Below, in pieces: positions 40,684 through 52,600 of a stretch of 64,000 nt of DNA. Position numbers and translations under genes: made by a program. The notes beneath the pieces are model-generated. The model ran no database searches. It worked only from the letters and a program-made list of their open reading frames with translations, and was not told the DNA's origin. Every line of letters begins with the position of its first letter. The stretch's first letter is position 1. Origin of the DNA: Phymatolithon calcareum (lineage: Eukaryota; Rhodophyta; Florideophyceae; Hapalidiales); assembly GCA_977006965.1 (NCBI GenBank), contig OZ345358.1, positions 1,488,001-1,552,000 on the forward strand, written 5' to 3'.

Positions 40684-41628
40684 TTAGAGTATTCGGCACA
40701 TGGCCCTGCACCTGTCCAAGCTTCTTTTTCCTGGTTTCCCAAGGATTTGCCCGAAAAACATAGATTCAACCTTCCTGACTTCCGAGACCACCTTCGCGGT
40801 CCAAGGTGAGAGGTGAAGGGCATATTCCCATCTTGACTGCACAAGCGATTTGTACAGCCTAATCGCACTCGCGGGATGGACACCATTAGTAAACACGCCC
40901 AGCCGTCGGAGACACCCAAGCACATTTTTGGATTTCTTGATCCTGTCTGTCAGTTTGGTGTCTGAGACTCCCTGTTCCGTTAGTGTTACCCCGAGGTATT
41001 TTACCTCCCGGAGAGTCTTTAGCCGCCGCGCTGAGAGCCGGAAGCTGTGACCTGCCGTACCCTTGGTCCAAAGGATTACGCTTTTCTTGGTGTTCCACAC
41101 CATACCGTTTCTCTGTGCCCACTTCGAGGCTAAATCAAGGATAATTTGGAGGCCTTCCACTGATTTTGCGGACACTTTCAAGTCGTCTGCAAACATTTTG
41201 CAGGGCTCGTTTGTGATATTCTTCGGAATGGAGTCTAGCGCAACAGCAAACGTGTCCATGAAGATATTATACAGGCACGGACTGAGAGGGGACCCCTGAG
41301 GAACGCCTCTGTCAATGGTGTACCACACGGAATCCTCGTCGTCTCTCGTCTGTATGAATGAGGGATCCAGAAATGGAATAACCATTTCGGCGATCTCTGG
41401 TTCCAGCACCTTCCTTATTCTCTCTGCAATCTTATTCCTTGGTACGGTGTCGTAGGCAGCTTTAAGATCTAAGACTGCCACGCGTCTGTGGCCTGATTGT
41501 CGGAGGGCTTCAGCATGGAGAAGCGCCAGCTCAGTGCCCTTTCGTTTCTGGAACCCCAGCTGTGATATATGGAACTTGTATTTCCTTCTGATCATCTTGT
41601 CTAGTGCCATTTCGATTATCTTCCTCAT
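40684..41628 (-). pseudogene. LINE reverse transcriptase domain (5'-truncated)
   Basis: 314 open codons. RT motifs in order: QLGFQKRKGTELALL, VAVLDLKAAYDTVPR, TIDRGVPQGSPLSPCLYNIF, CKMFADDLKVSAKS (catalytic F-A-D-D), MVWNTKKSVIL and VKYLGVTLTEQGV. The thumb and C-terminal region follows (NVLGCLRRLGVF, WEYALHLSPWTAKV). The first Met is arbitrary because the frame enters from the truncation point at 41645. The C-terminal part continues in broken frames to 40583 and, beyond the gypsy insertion, to the stop at 34658. Confidence 0.85.
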
Positions 41629-43075
41629 GTGGCTTAGGAGGGAGACTGAATAGGTGCAAGCAGGGCAGACGCCACCCGAGGCGGAATAGCTTCAGTGTAT
41701 GTGGACGATATGATTCCATTCACTGCAATATTTCCATCAACAGTCTGCGGGTTGTGCAGGCCTTGGCTCACCACTTTTTTCACGGTCACCACCGTGTCCA
41801 GAGCTCCAGATGAAAGATAAATTGAATCTCCGACGATAACATTTCGAACTGCCCTGATGCCACCGTTCGTGTAAATGTAATGTCCTTCGCTCAATGTGAT
41901 AGTTGCCTCAGATCTGACTCCAACTTGAACAAACTCATTGAAACCGTCGATCTCCTTATGGGTGAACATGAAAATGGAGGAGAAAGAAGTCGCCCCTGTT
42001 CTTACGCGATCCCCAATTCGCAGGCTTTTCATTTCCACAACACGACCTGACTCCAACTCAACCGCTGCATTATTCGGGAAGCATGACAACAGTATCTTGA
42101 TAGGATGAATAGGCAATGCAGGAGGGAGAGTTGCGCGGGGATAGACGATTGCAGTGGGATTGGACTTGAATTCAGAAGGCCGCGGTGATCTGGATGCTGA
42201 GGGCCATGGTGATGCTGAGTACTGCGGAGGAGATGTGTACCGATGAGCTGGACGGGGACTTGCACGTCCATCATACAGTTGATTGGGAACGTCCGTTGGG
42301 GCAGGTAGAGGAAGTGCAGGAATATGCGTCGGGTAGTATGGCACATATCCTGCATATGTCGGCGTGGGCATCACTTTCCGTGAAAAGGACGGAGGATCAA
42401 GGTCGTACGGACTGCTCGGAGGTGGAAGTAGTGGTGCATGAGCACTAGTCGACGGAACAGCTCTCTCAAGAGAAGATTTTTCACTCACGTATGCACAAAG
42501 GTTCTGGTTATGAAGAACAGAGATCATACCGACGGAAGCTATTAGGAAAACTGCGAAGCCAAGATGGATCCTTGAGAATGAGGGTGTGATAAACAAAAAC
42601 ACCGACCCTTTCGGGTATACGACCTTTCCCCCACATTGCCGATGTGCACTCATCTCGATGCCCGCAAATATAGTGTCCATGCTCTTCAATGCTCTCGCAG
42701 CGCTCTCACCACCGGTATTCTTTGCCAGAGCGTTGAACACTTTGATGAGACCATTCTTCTAAGCATGTACTCGTTCTTCTTTCCTGTTCCACATCGAAGA
42801 CCGTTGTGCACGATCAGAGAATGAGGGACCCAGAACACATCTTGTCGACTCGGTATAGTCTGAATATCTTCATGGATCAGACTTGATGATGGGCATTGGA
42901 TACCATCACGTTCCTGTGCTGCCCTATAGAGCACTGTTCGTTTGAGTTGTTCGGGGTAGAACTTCCTTACAGACGTTGTGAGAGTGTGTGCCTCTATTTG
43001 CTCGAAAAGTCGAGCGCCGCAAGCGATGCTCGCCAAGAGCACTACCGTGCAAATACGTATAGCAAACGCTTTCAT

Positions 43076-44049
43076 TTCTGGGACATTTCCTGGAGAATTT
43101 GTCTTGAAATCGTGAGAGAAGATTTAACCTACTCTAATGATTTAAGTACATCCAGAATATGTACAAGAAACGGTGGGTACAAGTGCATCAAGGACACGTA
43201 TGGGACAGAGTATGTTTCTAATGCGGAAACACCTGCGTATACTACTTCTTGCCTACCGTCCGTCCCATTTTTTGAACGAACTCGGCACTGGAGAGCTATC
43301 AATTCTTTCTCTCTTTATTGCGGAAAGCCGCAAATTCATTTCTCGATTAGCTCCGAATAAGGGGGTGCGTGAAAAGAATTGGAGCTTTGCATAAAGAAGT
43401 AGACGCTTATAGCAGATGCAGTGCATCTCCTGATGCGAGTGTCAAGTGTGCTTCATTAGGGCTGTACTGGTTAAAAACTACACAGGGTGGGGCGCGAGCC
43501 GAAGGTGTAAAACAAAATGGGGTCTTTATGAGAAAAGCACCATCCCAAAAGCCACTCCTTACGCCAAGTTTTCCGTTCCAACGCCTGATGCAAATTGAAG
43601 ATTGCTCTGGTGAGTAGCCTCACAGACATGTGCCCAAGTTATTGAAAACAAAGAAACGGCTCTTTCAACATTAATCTCTCAGAACTAGGAGCCGAGCGCC
43701 CCACCACCTCCCTCAGTCGCGATGGCGGCCACTCCAAGATAACATGCTGAAGAGGTGGAGTGCAGCGTGCCTCGTTTTCCGTTCCTAAAAAGAATACTGA
43801 CATTCGGAAAACTACCGACAGGTCCGTGCCTCCTTATTTAGAGCTTCTTTGTGATTCCTAACGTTTCTCCATGGCTGCAAATCTGAAAGGTCTTAGAGGA
43901 AGTGCGAAAGAAATTGAATAGGTTCTAAAACACGACAGAGACTATCCCGACGACATGTACTCCTATTCTGCTCTTGTAAGTCATCCCAAAAATTACGCCA
44001 AATTGGCGTAAATGTTAACGGATTCTATCCAACCTCGAGTATCAGGATT
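43076..44049. other. 5' flank of the Hint gene, no other gene seen
   Basis: Should contain the Hint promoter. No clear TATA box or CpG-rich block stands out. Short frames lack motifs. Confidence 0.4.
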
Positions 44050-44620
44050 TTCAAGTCCGTTGATTCTCCCCAAATGGGAGTATGCCATCCACCTGACCCC
44101 GAAGACTAAGCGATTACAAGCTGCGATCGAAGCAGCAGAAGGTGTTTTCTACAAGTACGTATTTGGAAAATATGCCGCTCACCGATACGCGTGCTGTGCT
44201 GACTCGCCAACCCGGGGATGAGGAGAGCATACTAGGCTGAAAGGTTCGCTTTGAGCCTGGTCAGACTGAAGAAGTACCTGGAAGAGGTAGAAGACTATGC
44301 AGGAAGAGAAGAGGATTTGACAGGCGTATCAAAGGATATCGGGTATCTCAGAGAAGAGGAGGACCTGAAAGGAGCGTTAAAACAAGCGAAGACAGCAAGG
44401 TGTTCAAGAAGCACGGAGTAGAGGAAATCGAGAAAGGCTGGAAGGAGTAGGAATGAGAGCTGAAAATAAAAATCCCGGTAGACAAGCCGAACGAGCTACC
44501 AGGAGTGCTACATATAAGAGACAGAAACACACGTCTGCGGTGACTAAGAGTGATTTTCAGCGCAGCCCCACCGTAGAGAAATTCAACTTTGGCGACATAC
44601 TTTGGGATCGGTGCTCTGAT
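44050..44620 (+). pseudogene. LINE ORF2 C-terminal remnant
   Basis: Translation WEYAIHLTPKTKRLQAAIEA followed by FYKYVFGKYAAHRYACC corresponds to the W-E-Y-A-[LM]-H-L-[ST]-P-W region after RT in all LINEs here. Downstream is frame-broken but collinear with 17440-17900. Confidence 0.6.
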
Positions 44621-44639
44621 TGAGCTCGTAGCGCTCCAA

Positions 44640-46079
44640 CGAGCAGTGCGATCCACGGAAATGGACCCAGAGACTGATTATGAATGCGAAAGACTTACTC
44701 GTGCCCTCATGGGAAGAGAAATTCAAATTAAAGAGATTTTAGGAGAATAGAGTATGAAAGAGTGAGAAGCCGTCCTGATACTCAAATTGAGGTTTTGGAA
44801 GCTTTTAAAAATAAAACATCAAATATATCCTTCTAGGTCATCCTGTCTATAAACCGCACGACCCCACGTCCGCAGTCTATTTCTGCATCAAATCCTTACA
44901 GCACTGTCATCTTCCCTTGCGTCAATTTGCTCTACTCATATCGACCATCGCGCCTTGCGGACAAAGAATGCAGAAACTGCTGGATGGCGGATGTGTAGTA
45001 ATTTATGTAAAAGCTCCGAACGCCTCACCTAAGAGTAACAGGGCTTGCTTTCCGAACCGTTTTCTAATGCAGCGCAGTCTGGTCACTCATGGTCTCCTTA
45101 ATTCAAATTTTTCTACTAACAAATGCATGTGTGAGTCGTTTGCACTCATATTCCACATCAGGGCCCACCTGCACTGATGATAAAATGCGTTGGAACGCAG
45201 CCAGCTCAATTACCGCCGTGGTACCACAGTACCCATCCAGAATCGATTTTCTCCGCAATTGCGCTCTATTAAAAATCAGCATCAGGCATCTCGAACGTAA
45301 GCGAAGGATTGTAGCGCAATAAAAAGTCTCTCAGGTGCAATGACTAAGGGAATGGAAAACGTAGAACAGTTGTAATCGAAAGAGACCGCGGATCAGCGGT
45401 TGTGCACGAAGCTGTGCGGAACAGGAACTGGATGTACCCGAAGGTACGGAATAAGTTTACAATCAACAAACAGGTATCGGGTTTTTTGTCCTTGTTCCTC
45501 TCTCCGAGCACATTATCCGGAACAGGACATGCACTCTTAAGCAGAATCATGGGAGCAATGATGATGAGTCAATGGCTCATGGTAACTACGTGCCTAGACT
45601 CTTTTGGTTAGTACAAACGACGGGTATCATGTCAGCACCCCAGAGCAGTAACAGCTCAGTATATCCAATCATGAAGAAGTATGCAGAGTGTGGTAATATC
45701 GGCAGTACTGCTGTTCACATGAAACACAGTCGAACGTGTTACACGAAATAAACAAAGGGAGCTTCAAAAAAACAGAAATCCATCCATCCATCAGGGATCT
45801 CAGCCGTCTCGTCCTGTCCCTTAAGCAGATGATCCCTGGTAGTTTGGTCGATTCAAAGGGAATCGTCACTGATCTTCCATTTTCTTCCTCTGCCCCAGAC
45901 ACGATCAAAAATATATTCATATTTAAATAATTTAAATAATTTGCTCGAAAATTATTTATTTCTCGCGATAGTGACTCCCGAAAAAAATTTCCACGAGTTC
46001 CTGAATAAATAACTCAAGGCATCCTTTTCCTAAAAATTATTTATATGGTATCATTTCAATAAACCTCTTAAAAGAGGAT
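44640..46079. other. no recognisable gene; AT-rich tract at the end
   Basis: 44755-44830 shares a short block (GAGAAG(C)CGTCC...ACTCAAATTGA) with 26165-26215. 45905-46075 is AT-rich with AAATAATT words like those in the MITE at 34009. Nothing coding is seen. Confidence 0.45.
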
Positions 46080-46304
46080 TTATTGAGAAGGTACCATGTG
46101 TCCCAACTTGAGGAAAGTCTGCACCTTTCTAATCGCATTATACTAGCATCGAAAGTTGTCAGTTACCTTATTCCGAATTGCATAATATTACGTCAATGGC
46201 TCGCGCTACTTCATTCTCTTCGGTAGGGGTCCACGTAGGCTTTTTCAGGGTTCTGCTGAGTGTACCAATTGCACATGCTCCTTGACTAGCCATTTATTAA
46301 ATCC
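46080..46304 (+). repeat. dispersed repeat R1, copy 3
   Basis: TATTGAGAAGGTACCATGTG through CATGCTCCTTGACTAGCC; the closest relative of the copy at 14760-14980. Confidence 0.75.
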
Positions 46305-46312
46305 AATTAAGC

Positions 46313-46337
46313 TAGGCCACGTCCCGGACGTGGCCTA
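46313..46337. repeat. perfect 12-bp hairpin with 1-nt loop
   Basis: TAGGCCACGTCC, C, GGACGTGGCCTA. Located 9 bp after repeat R1. It could be a terminator-like hairpin, a foldback tip or part of a transposon end. Confidence 0.7.
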
Positions 46338-47102
46338 AAAACCAGCTTGCGTAAAGAATTCTGTGTTTGCTTTCTTTCATCCTCACTGCCTGGTGCGGTA
46401 GACTCTTCTTGGAAAAGGTTATTTTTCTTCCGCGGCGTTCTTCTTGTTTCTCGCAGATTCGTCAGAGACTAGATTTATCTTGAGGGTCAACTGCTGTGTT
46501 CGTTTCTCGAATGCATTCAAGTGTGTAGAGTTCGAGCTCAGCCCCGGCATCATCGGTCTCTTCTACTACCTTGCCCAATCTTCGTCTTAACTTTCTTTCT
46601 TTCTTTTATTGCGGGATTTATCAGAGCTGGTGAACAACTCCACATCCTTACGGCTCCAGTAGACTTAACAGATACGAGTGGTACCTGATGTCACAACAGC
46701 TGCCCAAGCTGCACAATGTGCAGACCTTGGGGAAGCTTAACATCTATATCGCTACATAGCCAATCTTCAGTCGCCGTCCTTCAAAGGGATGCCCCGGGTT
46801 GGAAACCATTTAGGACGCTCACGGTAGCTAGTCATCTCGCTGCCTTCTTTCATCTTCTTCTGTCTTCTCTCCCAGCTTCCTTGAGCGTTGCGGCACACCA
46901 CTCAGGGCGGAATCCATGTACTACCATACTACCAGAAGGTGATAGTCTTCTCCCATGGGGAGGCCGGATCACAGCTCTTGCAAGTTCAAAAAAACCCTGC
47001 ACTGTAGCGGGGAAAAATTCCTGACTGAGCTCTTGGTTCCTATCTGTGACGCACAGGTGAACGGGCCGGACCGGTATGATAGCCGGCCTGTATCAAATCC
47101 GC
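46338..47102. other. no recognisable gene
   Basis: No motif-bearing frame and no repeat match seen. Confidence 0.4.
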
Positions 47103-47441
47103 TTAAATTCGCAAGATTTTCTCGAAATCTTGCAACGGCGGGCTTGGGTCTGGCATTTCAAATGTGGCAAGTTCTCGATTCGCCAAGTCCCTGGAGTGCG
47201 CGTTCACGATCGCGTCCGCCATTTCCGGCGGGATTACCGTCGGAAGGAGCGCTTTGTGCAGCTTTATCGCTGCGGCCACTTGCGCCGGCGCGGGCGCCCG
47301 CGCCCGCGCCGGAAACTTGTCTTTTTTCGTTTGTGGTCCGTTCGGTCCGGTCAAACCCTTCTCCTTCTTCCGTTTCCGTCTTAACTTTGAGTGTAGGTGC
47401 TGTCTGCGAAACTCCCATGATTCTATTTGACAAAGCTTCAT
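47103..47441 (-). pseudogene. unidentified repeat-associated protein fragment
   Basis: 112 codons on the minus strand, GC-rich. The segment GPNGPQTKKDKFPARARAPA has a counterpart (GPTGPQTKKPRIPVRAVRPR) on the minus strand near 62700-62810. The shared block suggests a repetitive-element protein N-terminus rather than a host gene. It ends IPPEMADAIVNAHSRDLANR and a short tail. No domain recognised. The full-length LINE at 47492 inserted just upstream of it. Confidence 0.35.
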
Positions 47442-47598
47442 TAGTCTTCTCCAAAGCCCCGCTGTCCACTTACCGAGCAGTATTGTTTCCAGAAGCGCAC
47501 AGCGTTAGAACCGGACTGATCGGACCAGTAAGACATCTCGAGTAGCGCAACACAAACGACAAGCCTCCCCCTCAGGGGAAACCCAGCCGGGGGGTGCT

Positions 47599-49615
47599 AT
47601 GGACCAAATGAGGCCATCCATGGAGTCGAATCTCGCTCCGGGAGACGACGAACAGGGAAAGGACACGACTCTCCCTTGGCAGATTGCAAGAAACAGGCGA
47701 TCAAGCCGCCGGGCAAGCCACCCACAGTCGCCGGCGGATTTTAAAAGCAAAAAAATAAATATTTTTTTGAAAAAGCCCGCGCAGGAAAAACGGCCCACCG
47801 GGGCAGTTACGCGTGCACAGGCGAAAGGCGTGCCCGACGCGAGCAAAGACGGCGAGAACAAGAGAGAAGACAATAGCACATCCAAGTCGAGATCGAGAAA
47901 AGCAAAGCAAACGGCGACTCTACCCAGTACGGTAAAAGAGAACACCAGTAGGCAAAAATTTGTGAGAATCCATAATGTGGCGGAGTGTGGAGGCTGTGGC
48001 AAGAAAGGAACGATGAAATTGACAGGAGGAAGTGGACGATCTCCCCTTGCACTGGCGTGCAGAGAATGTCCCTTCGGCAAAGAGGGACTGGATGCTAGTG
48101 AATTTGTCCACAACATCATCCCTAGAGCTACAGGCGGAGACCAAGCAGAAGCTGCTCAAACAGAAGAGGACACAGGAATAGCAGAAAAGGCCAAAGAAGC
48201 TCCACCTTCCACTTTAGTAGCTAATACCCGAGCTACGGCACTGAACAAGAGTGGGTCAAAGAAAGGTGTGAATGGTTACATAACAGCTGACGTATTCACG
48301 AACATGGAGACCAAAGTGGAAGAGCTGCAGAGTAAGCTGGCAGCCACAGAGGATACGCTGGCACCATTATTGGCAATGGTACACAGAGATGACCACAAGG
48401 AGGCTAAACACTGCCAAACAGGCGAAGATGGTGAAGAGATGAAGACGAAGCTGAAGACAATGGAAATCAGCCTGAAAGAAACAGAAGAAAAGGTGGCCAT
48501 GCTGGAGGCATCAGTGAGAGCACTCCAAGAGGATAACAAGAGGATCCGAAATGGAGATCCTGGAGCAATGGAAGAATCAACCGAAGGAGCACCCCCTCAA
48601 GATGGAGAAAAACATACAGGACCTGAAGAAAACGATAATGAAGATACACAACTCAAGAGAATGCCATATCGGGAAGCCATACTGAAAGTCCAGGGCCAAG
48701 ATGGACCAGAAGAGAAGAGAGGAGACAATAGCAAGCACCTCCAACCGTCCAATGAAGCCACGCACCCAAATCAGCGAAGCTGACAAAGAGAAGCTAAAAT
48801 TCTTCGCGAACAAGATGGGCAACCTCATGCCACCAAGAGGACCGAGACCGAGACTAGGTGCATTATATTTCAGAAGAATTCCCAAGGCACCGCGAGAGGA
48901 AATTGCGAATGCCGTAAGAGAACTTTTTAGTTCTAAGACAGTATATCACATATCATTCATCGGAAACACAGTGCTGGAAGTCCTGACCCAAAACAAAGAA
49001 AGGGACAGTATTGCTGAGCTGCTGAAAGAAGCAGGCTTAGTTTGTATGTACAGGTACAACGTCTTTGAAAATGCGAAGAAGGGAAAACAAGGATTTGAGT
49101 CGAATCAATCCCTGGAACGACATGCAGCCAGGACAAGGGCGCGAGCAAGACACTGTGCATCCACAGCATCACAGCCGCACGCCAGAGAATGGTACCGAGG
49201 ATTGGAGAGAGCTGCAGAACGAAGAATCAAATACTTCGAAATCGAGAAGGCCCGAACGGCTAAACAGTTCCCTCGTCGGCACCTTGTTCACCCCAGTTTA
49301 CGAAATGGAGCTAGCAACTGGTACCTAGCCTCTGCAACGACCCCACCAGGTGACAATGACCAGGACGAAGATAGTGCAATACACGTCACGGAGGCACCCG
49401 GCGGCATTGAGGACCGACATGAAGGAGGGCTACCGCTCCCTGGCAGTACAACACAGGAAACTGAGCACCACACGCATAATGATGAAGAGTTAGAGCAACC
49501 GGCCCATGAACCTGAAAACAAGGCCCCGACTACATATGAAGTTCCGGAGAAAGAGACAAATACAGAAACTCCCATCGCAATTTTGGAGGATACCACATCG
49601 GAAAATAATATTTAA
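47599..49615 (+). pseudogene. LINE ORF1 protein
   Basis: First part (47599-48783, 394 codons, MDQMRPSMESNLAP): basic Arg/Ser/Lys-rich N-terminus; zinc-ribbon-like CGGCGKKGTMKLTGG...LACRECPFG (C-x2-C ... C-x2-C, about residues 133-155); long coiled coil (TKLKTMEISLKETEEKVAML and the following heptads). Second part (48701-49615) is one frame away: ISEADKEKLKFFANKMGN hinge, RRM-like fold (ALYFRRIPKAPREEI; VYHISFIGNTVLEVL), then a conserved ARTRARARHCASTASQPHAR motif and an acidic tail. Zinc, coiled coil and RRM recall L1-type ORF1 proteins, which bind the element RNA. The frameshift lies between about 48700 and 48783. Confidence 0.8.
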
Positions 49616-49619
49616 CAAG

Positions 49620-52600
49620 TACTGGAGAATCGCAACGATGAATGTAGGCGGATCTCCGGAGACTCCGGAGTACCTACAAAGAATGGTGAGAGACCATGGA
49701 GTCGACGTAATGGAATTCACAGAAACACACATGAGGCCGGAAGCACGTATCCGCACTGAAATGTTCACAATGAACGCCCCGAGACCGGCACTAGTCACCG
49801 CAGAAGGACCTAGATACCACAGTGACTCAAGGAGAAGGAGTGGGTCCGCTAGAAACTTTGGAGGAGTCTCTCTAGTGTTCCGAACAGGGTGTGGAGCCAA
49901 GCTGATATTCAAACATGCAAGGATACACTACCAAATCGTCATCGCACAACTGGGAAGCCTGAAAATCGGGGTGGTATATATGTCACCAAAGTCTACGCGA
50001 CAGGAAACGGAAGAATGTCTAAAGCTTATCACCAGGCACGCAAGAGGGCAAGCTATCATATGCAGCGACTGGACCGCAAGACACAAGATATGGGACCGGC
50101 AAACAAACAGAAGAGGAAACCAAGTCGTAAAATGGGCAGAAGAGAAAGGATGGGTTATACGTACCAGCAAGGGCCCCACATTTCAGACAAAGAAATACAG
50201 CAGCAATATTGACTTCTTTGTCACGAAAGGAATAACGAACTCCAGTCCAAATTCATCGGAAAATATCTGGACAGGGAATACACAACACCGACCAGTATGC
50301 ACACGTCTCAGAAGCCGACATGAACGCGACGAGAGCCAGACCAAGAGACCAGTCAGTGTACGGGACTGTGCGGGCACCAAAACGAAAGTTACCATCAAAG
50401 AGCAAATGCAAAAACTTATTCAAGAACTGCAGAGACGCCCCACCCCGGAACAAGTGGAGGATATTTACAGGAAGATAGTGGATATCGGCTCGAAAACGCG
50501 TCAGAAGACGAAACAAGAAAAAGTGCGTCTGAAGTATCGTGCGGAACTGCCCGGAATCATAGCGGGACTCCAGCAGTGCGACAGCTCACGGCAACTACAT
50601 CAGTGGTACAATAAATTTGTGAAGACCTGGTGTGACCCCTGGAGGGTAAAAAACGAATTCCCTCGGGCTACAAACCGTTTTGGAGCGCTGAACTGGACAA
50701 ACTGGCGCTGAAGCGAAAGAAACTATACAAGCGTGCTAGACTATCCAAATCATCAGAAGACTGGGACCGATATCGCGAATGCAAGTATCAAGTGAGAACC
50801 AAAGTCAACCAGCGAAAGAGCGAGTAATACCAGGAATACATCTCTGAACTCGAAGAGAAAGATGGTCCAGCAGCGGTGAAGCAGCTAGCCAGGATGAAGA
50901 AGAAGATAAAAGGGAGAACAGCTCGCAACAAGATGACTGGAAAACCAATGAACCATGCATTATTCTCAGCACACATTTCGAGAACTTGGCACAGTACCGA
51001 AAAGTGGCAACCTGGCCCCAGGAAATTCCGGTGTCCCGAAGGAATGAAGGAGTCAATCGAAGAAGCCATGCGAAAGTCTCCAACTGGAAAAGCCCCAGGT
51101 GTGGACGAGATCAAATCTGAAATGCTGAAGCTAGAAGTACCTCTGAATGCGGAGGTTCTTACAGCCCTATGGGAAGCCTGTGGGAGGTGCGGAGACATGC
51201 CAATGTACTGGCAGAAGGCCCTATTGGTACCTATTCACAAGAAGGGACCACACCACGAACCTGAAAATTATCGCCCAATATCCCTGCTCAGCCATGCAAG
51301 GTAAGTTATTGAAACGGCAATAGATAGTATGCTCCGCGGGGTTTACTCCAACCACTGGTTCCAACTCGGGTTCCAAAAAGGGAAAAGTACAGAACTCGCA
51401 ATCCTCAGAGCCACGGAACTATTGAAAGGCCAACAAAGTTGCGTAGCAGTATTGGACCTCAAGGCAGCATACGACACCGTCCCAAGAAAACATCTGGTGG
51501 CCAGAATGAGACAGGTACTGCCACCCAAGCTATGCGCTATGACGGAAGCATTCTTGACACCGTCCTGGGTGTCAACCATCGGAGATACTGATAAGAACTG
51601 GTTTCTAGTGGACAGAGGAGTACCACAGGCGTCCCCTCTCAGTCCAAGTCTATACAACATCTTCATGGATGAGTTTGCGGAACGCATGGGAGAAGTGCCC
51701 GGAGATTGGGCCGACGTTCCTTCAATCCTCTTCGCAGACGACGTAATTCTCCTAGCGAAATCGCCTTCCGCTCTGCAGGGATTGCTAAACAAAGCCACTA
51801 TACGGGCCCAAGAACGAGGGATGACATGGAACACGAAACAAGGAAAAAGCGAGATAATTGAATCGGATGAGACAGCGGGCGTGACATTCCAGCTGGCTAA
51901 TAAGGCTCTCGCAAATGTCGCGAAAGTCACCTACCTCGGAGTATCCCTAGGACCAGAGGGGGTTACAGATACACTGATGTTTCAACGCCTCAAGAAGGCT
52001 AGGATCGCTCTGTACGAGTCCGTGCACTAGGGGTATTCAAGAAGGGAATTGGCATACATAAATGCATCCAAGTATACAAGGCATTAATCCAGCCACGATG
52101 GGAGTACGCTATGCACTTAACACCGTGGACAGAAAATGTCCAGAGCGCGGTCAAGGAAGTTGAACAAACGTTTTTCAGACAAGTCTTCGGGCCACTGGCA
52201 CGAGGAAAGACGGATAGACTTCGCCTAATATGCCGAATCCAAGCTGCTTCCCATCGACGGGAAATACTAGCTTTCAAGATGCTGAGAAGGAGAATGGCGA
52301 AGAAAGAAAAGTTTCTGATGCAACCACCAGAGAGAACAAATTCAGAAGAGCTTCAAGCCACAAGTAAGGACATCACATCGATGGAAACCAGAGAACCGTT
52401 TGATGAAGCGTTGAAGCACATATTAGCGAACCAATCTGCAGAAAAACTCCGATCAGCATTCCTGACAAAGGAAGGAGAGAGCCTTGAATCGAAGAGAAAG
52501 AGGGAAATTCCGTACGACAAGACAAGAGAACTCCCTGCAATACTCAAATTTCCACAACTGAAACACAGGCAACTGGCGGTTCAGTACGCCTTTGGAAGAT

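Larger units (their letters stand above)
34420..41645 (-). mobile_element. 5'-truncated LINE inserted in the Hint gene, carrying a gypsy element
   Basis: CTGAATAGGTGCAAG occurs at 34405-34419 and 41646-41660, an identical 15-bp target duplication. The LINE body is 41645-40583 plus 35079-34420 after removing the gypsy element and its CGTT duplication. Its 5' truncation point is inside RT, just before the SLLSHMRK motif, and its 3' untranslated region lies at 34420-34657. A related copy is at 25370-26298. Confidence 0.88.
33976..43075 (-). pseudogene. Hint (hedgehog/intein-type) domain protein gene, split by nested transposons
   Basis: Begins at 43075 with a signal peptide (MKAFAIRICTVVLLASIACG) and a conserved-looking extracellular segment (VFWVPHSLIVHNGLRCGTGK). 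A frameshift near 42755 separates this from frame 41634-42740. The latter has a transmembrane-like stretch (FAVFLIASVGMISVL), a Pro/Ser/Tyr-rich linker, and a Hint domain from SCFPNNAAVELESG through LRIGDRVRTG and TLSEGHYIYTNGG to NPQTVDGNIAVNGIISSTYT. Hint domains self-cleave at the N-terminal Cys; here the C-terminal Asn of inteins is absent, as in hedgehog types. At ALLAPIQ the gene meets a LINE (34420-41645). Across the insertion the frame continues with TLYSFGVLYAPLKGVFYNSD to a 283-bp MITE (34009-34291), then a few codons and TAG at 33976. The apparent stop at 41634 comes from LINE sequence. Confidence 0.8.

Noticed and set aside
41634-41660. Natural stop codon of the Hint gene
   Set aside because: The stop lies in LINE sequence beyond the 15-bp target duplication; the host frame continues at 34404.
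42750-42765. Tiny intron (GTACATGCTTAG) reconciling the two Hint frames
   Set aside because: 12 nt is too short for a spliceosomal intron and removing it does not join the frames.
47158-47469. Second overlapping minus-strand frame (103 codons) opposite the 46955-47545 plus frame
   Set aside because: GC-rich shadow of the 47103-47441 frame; only that frame has a counterpart elsewhere in the window.
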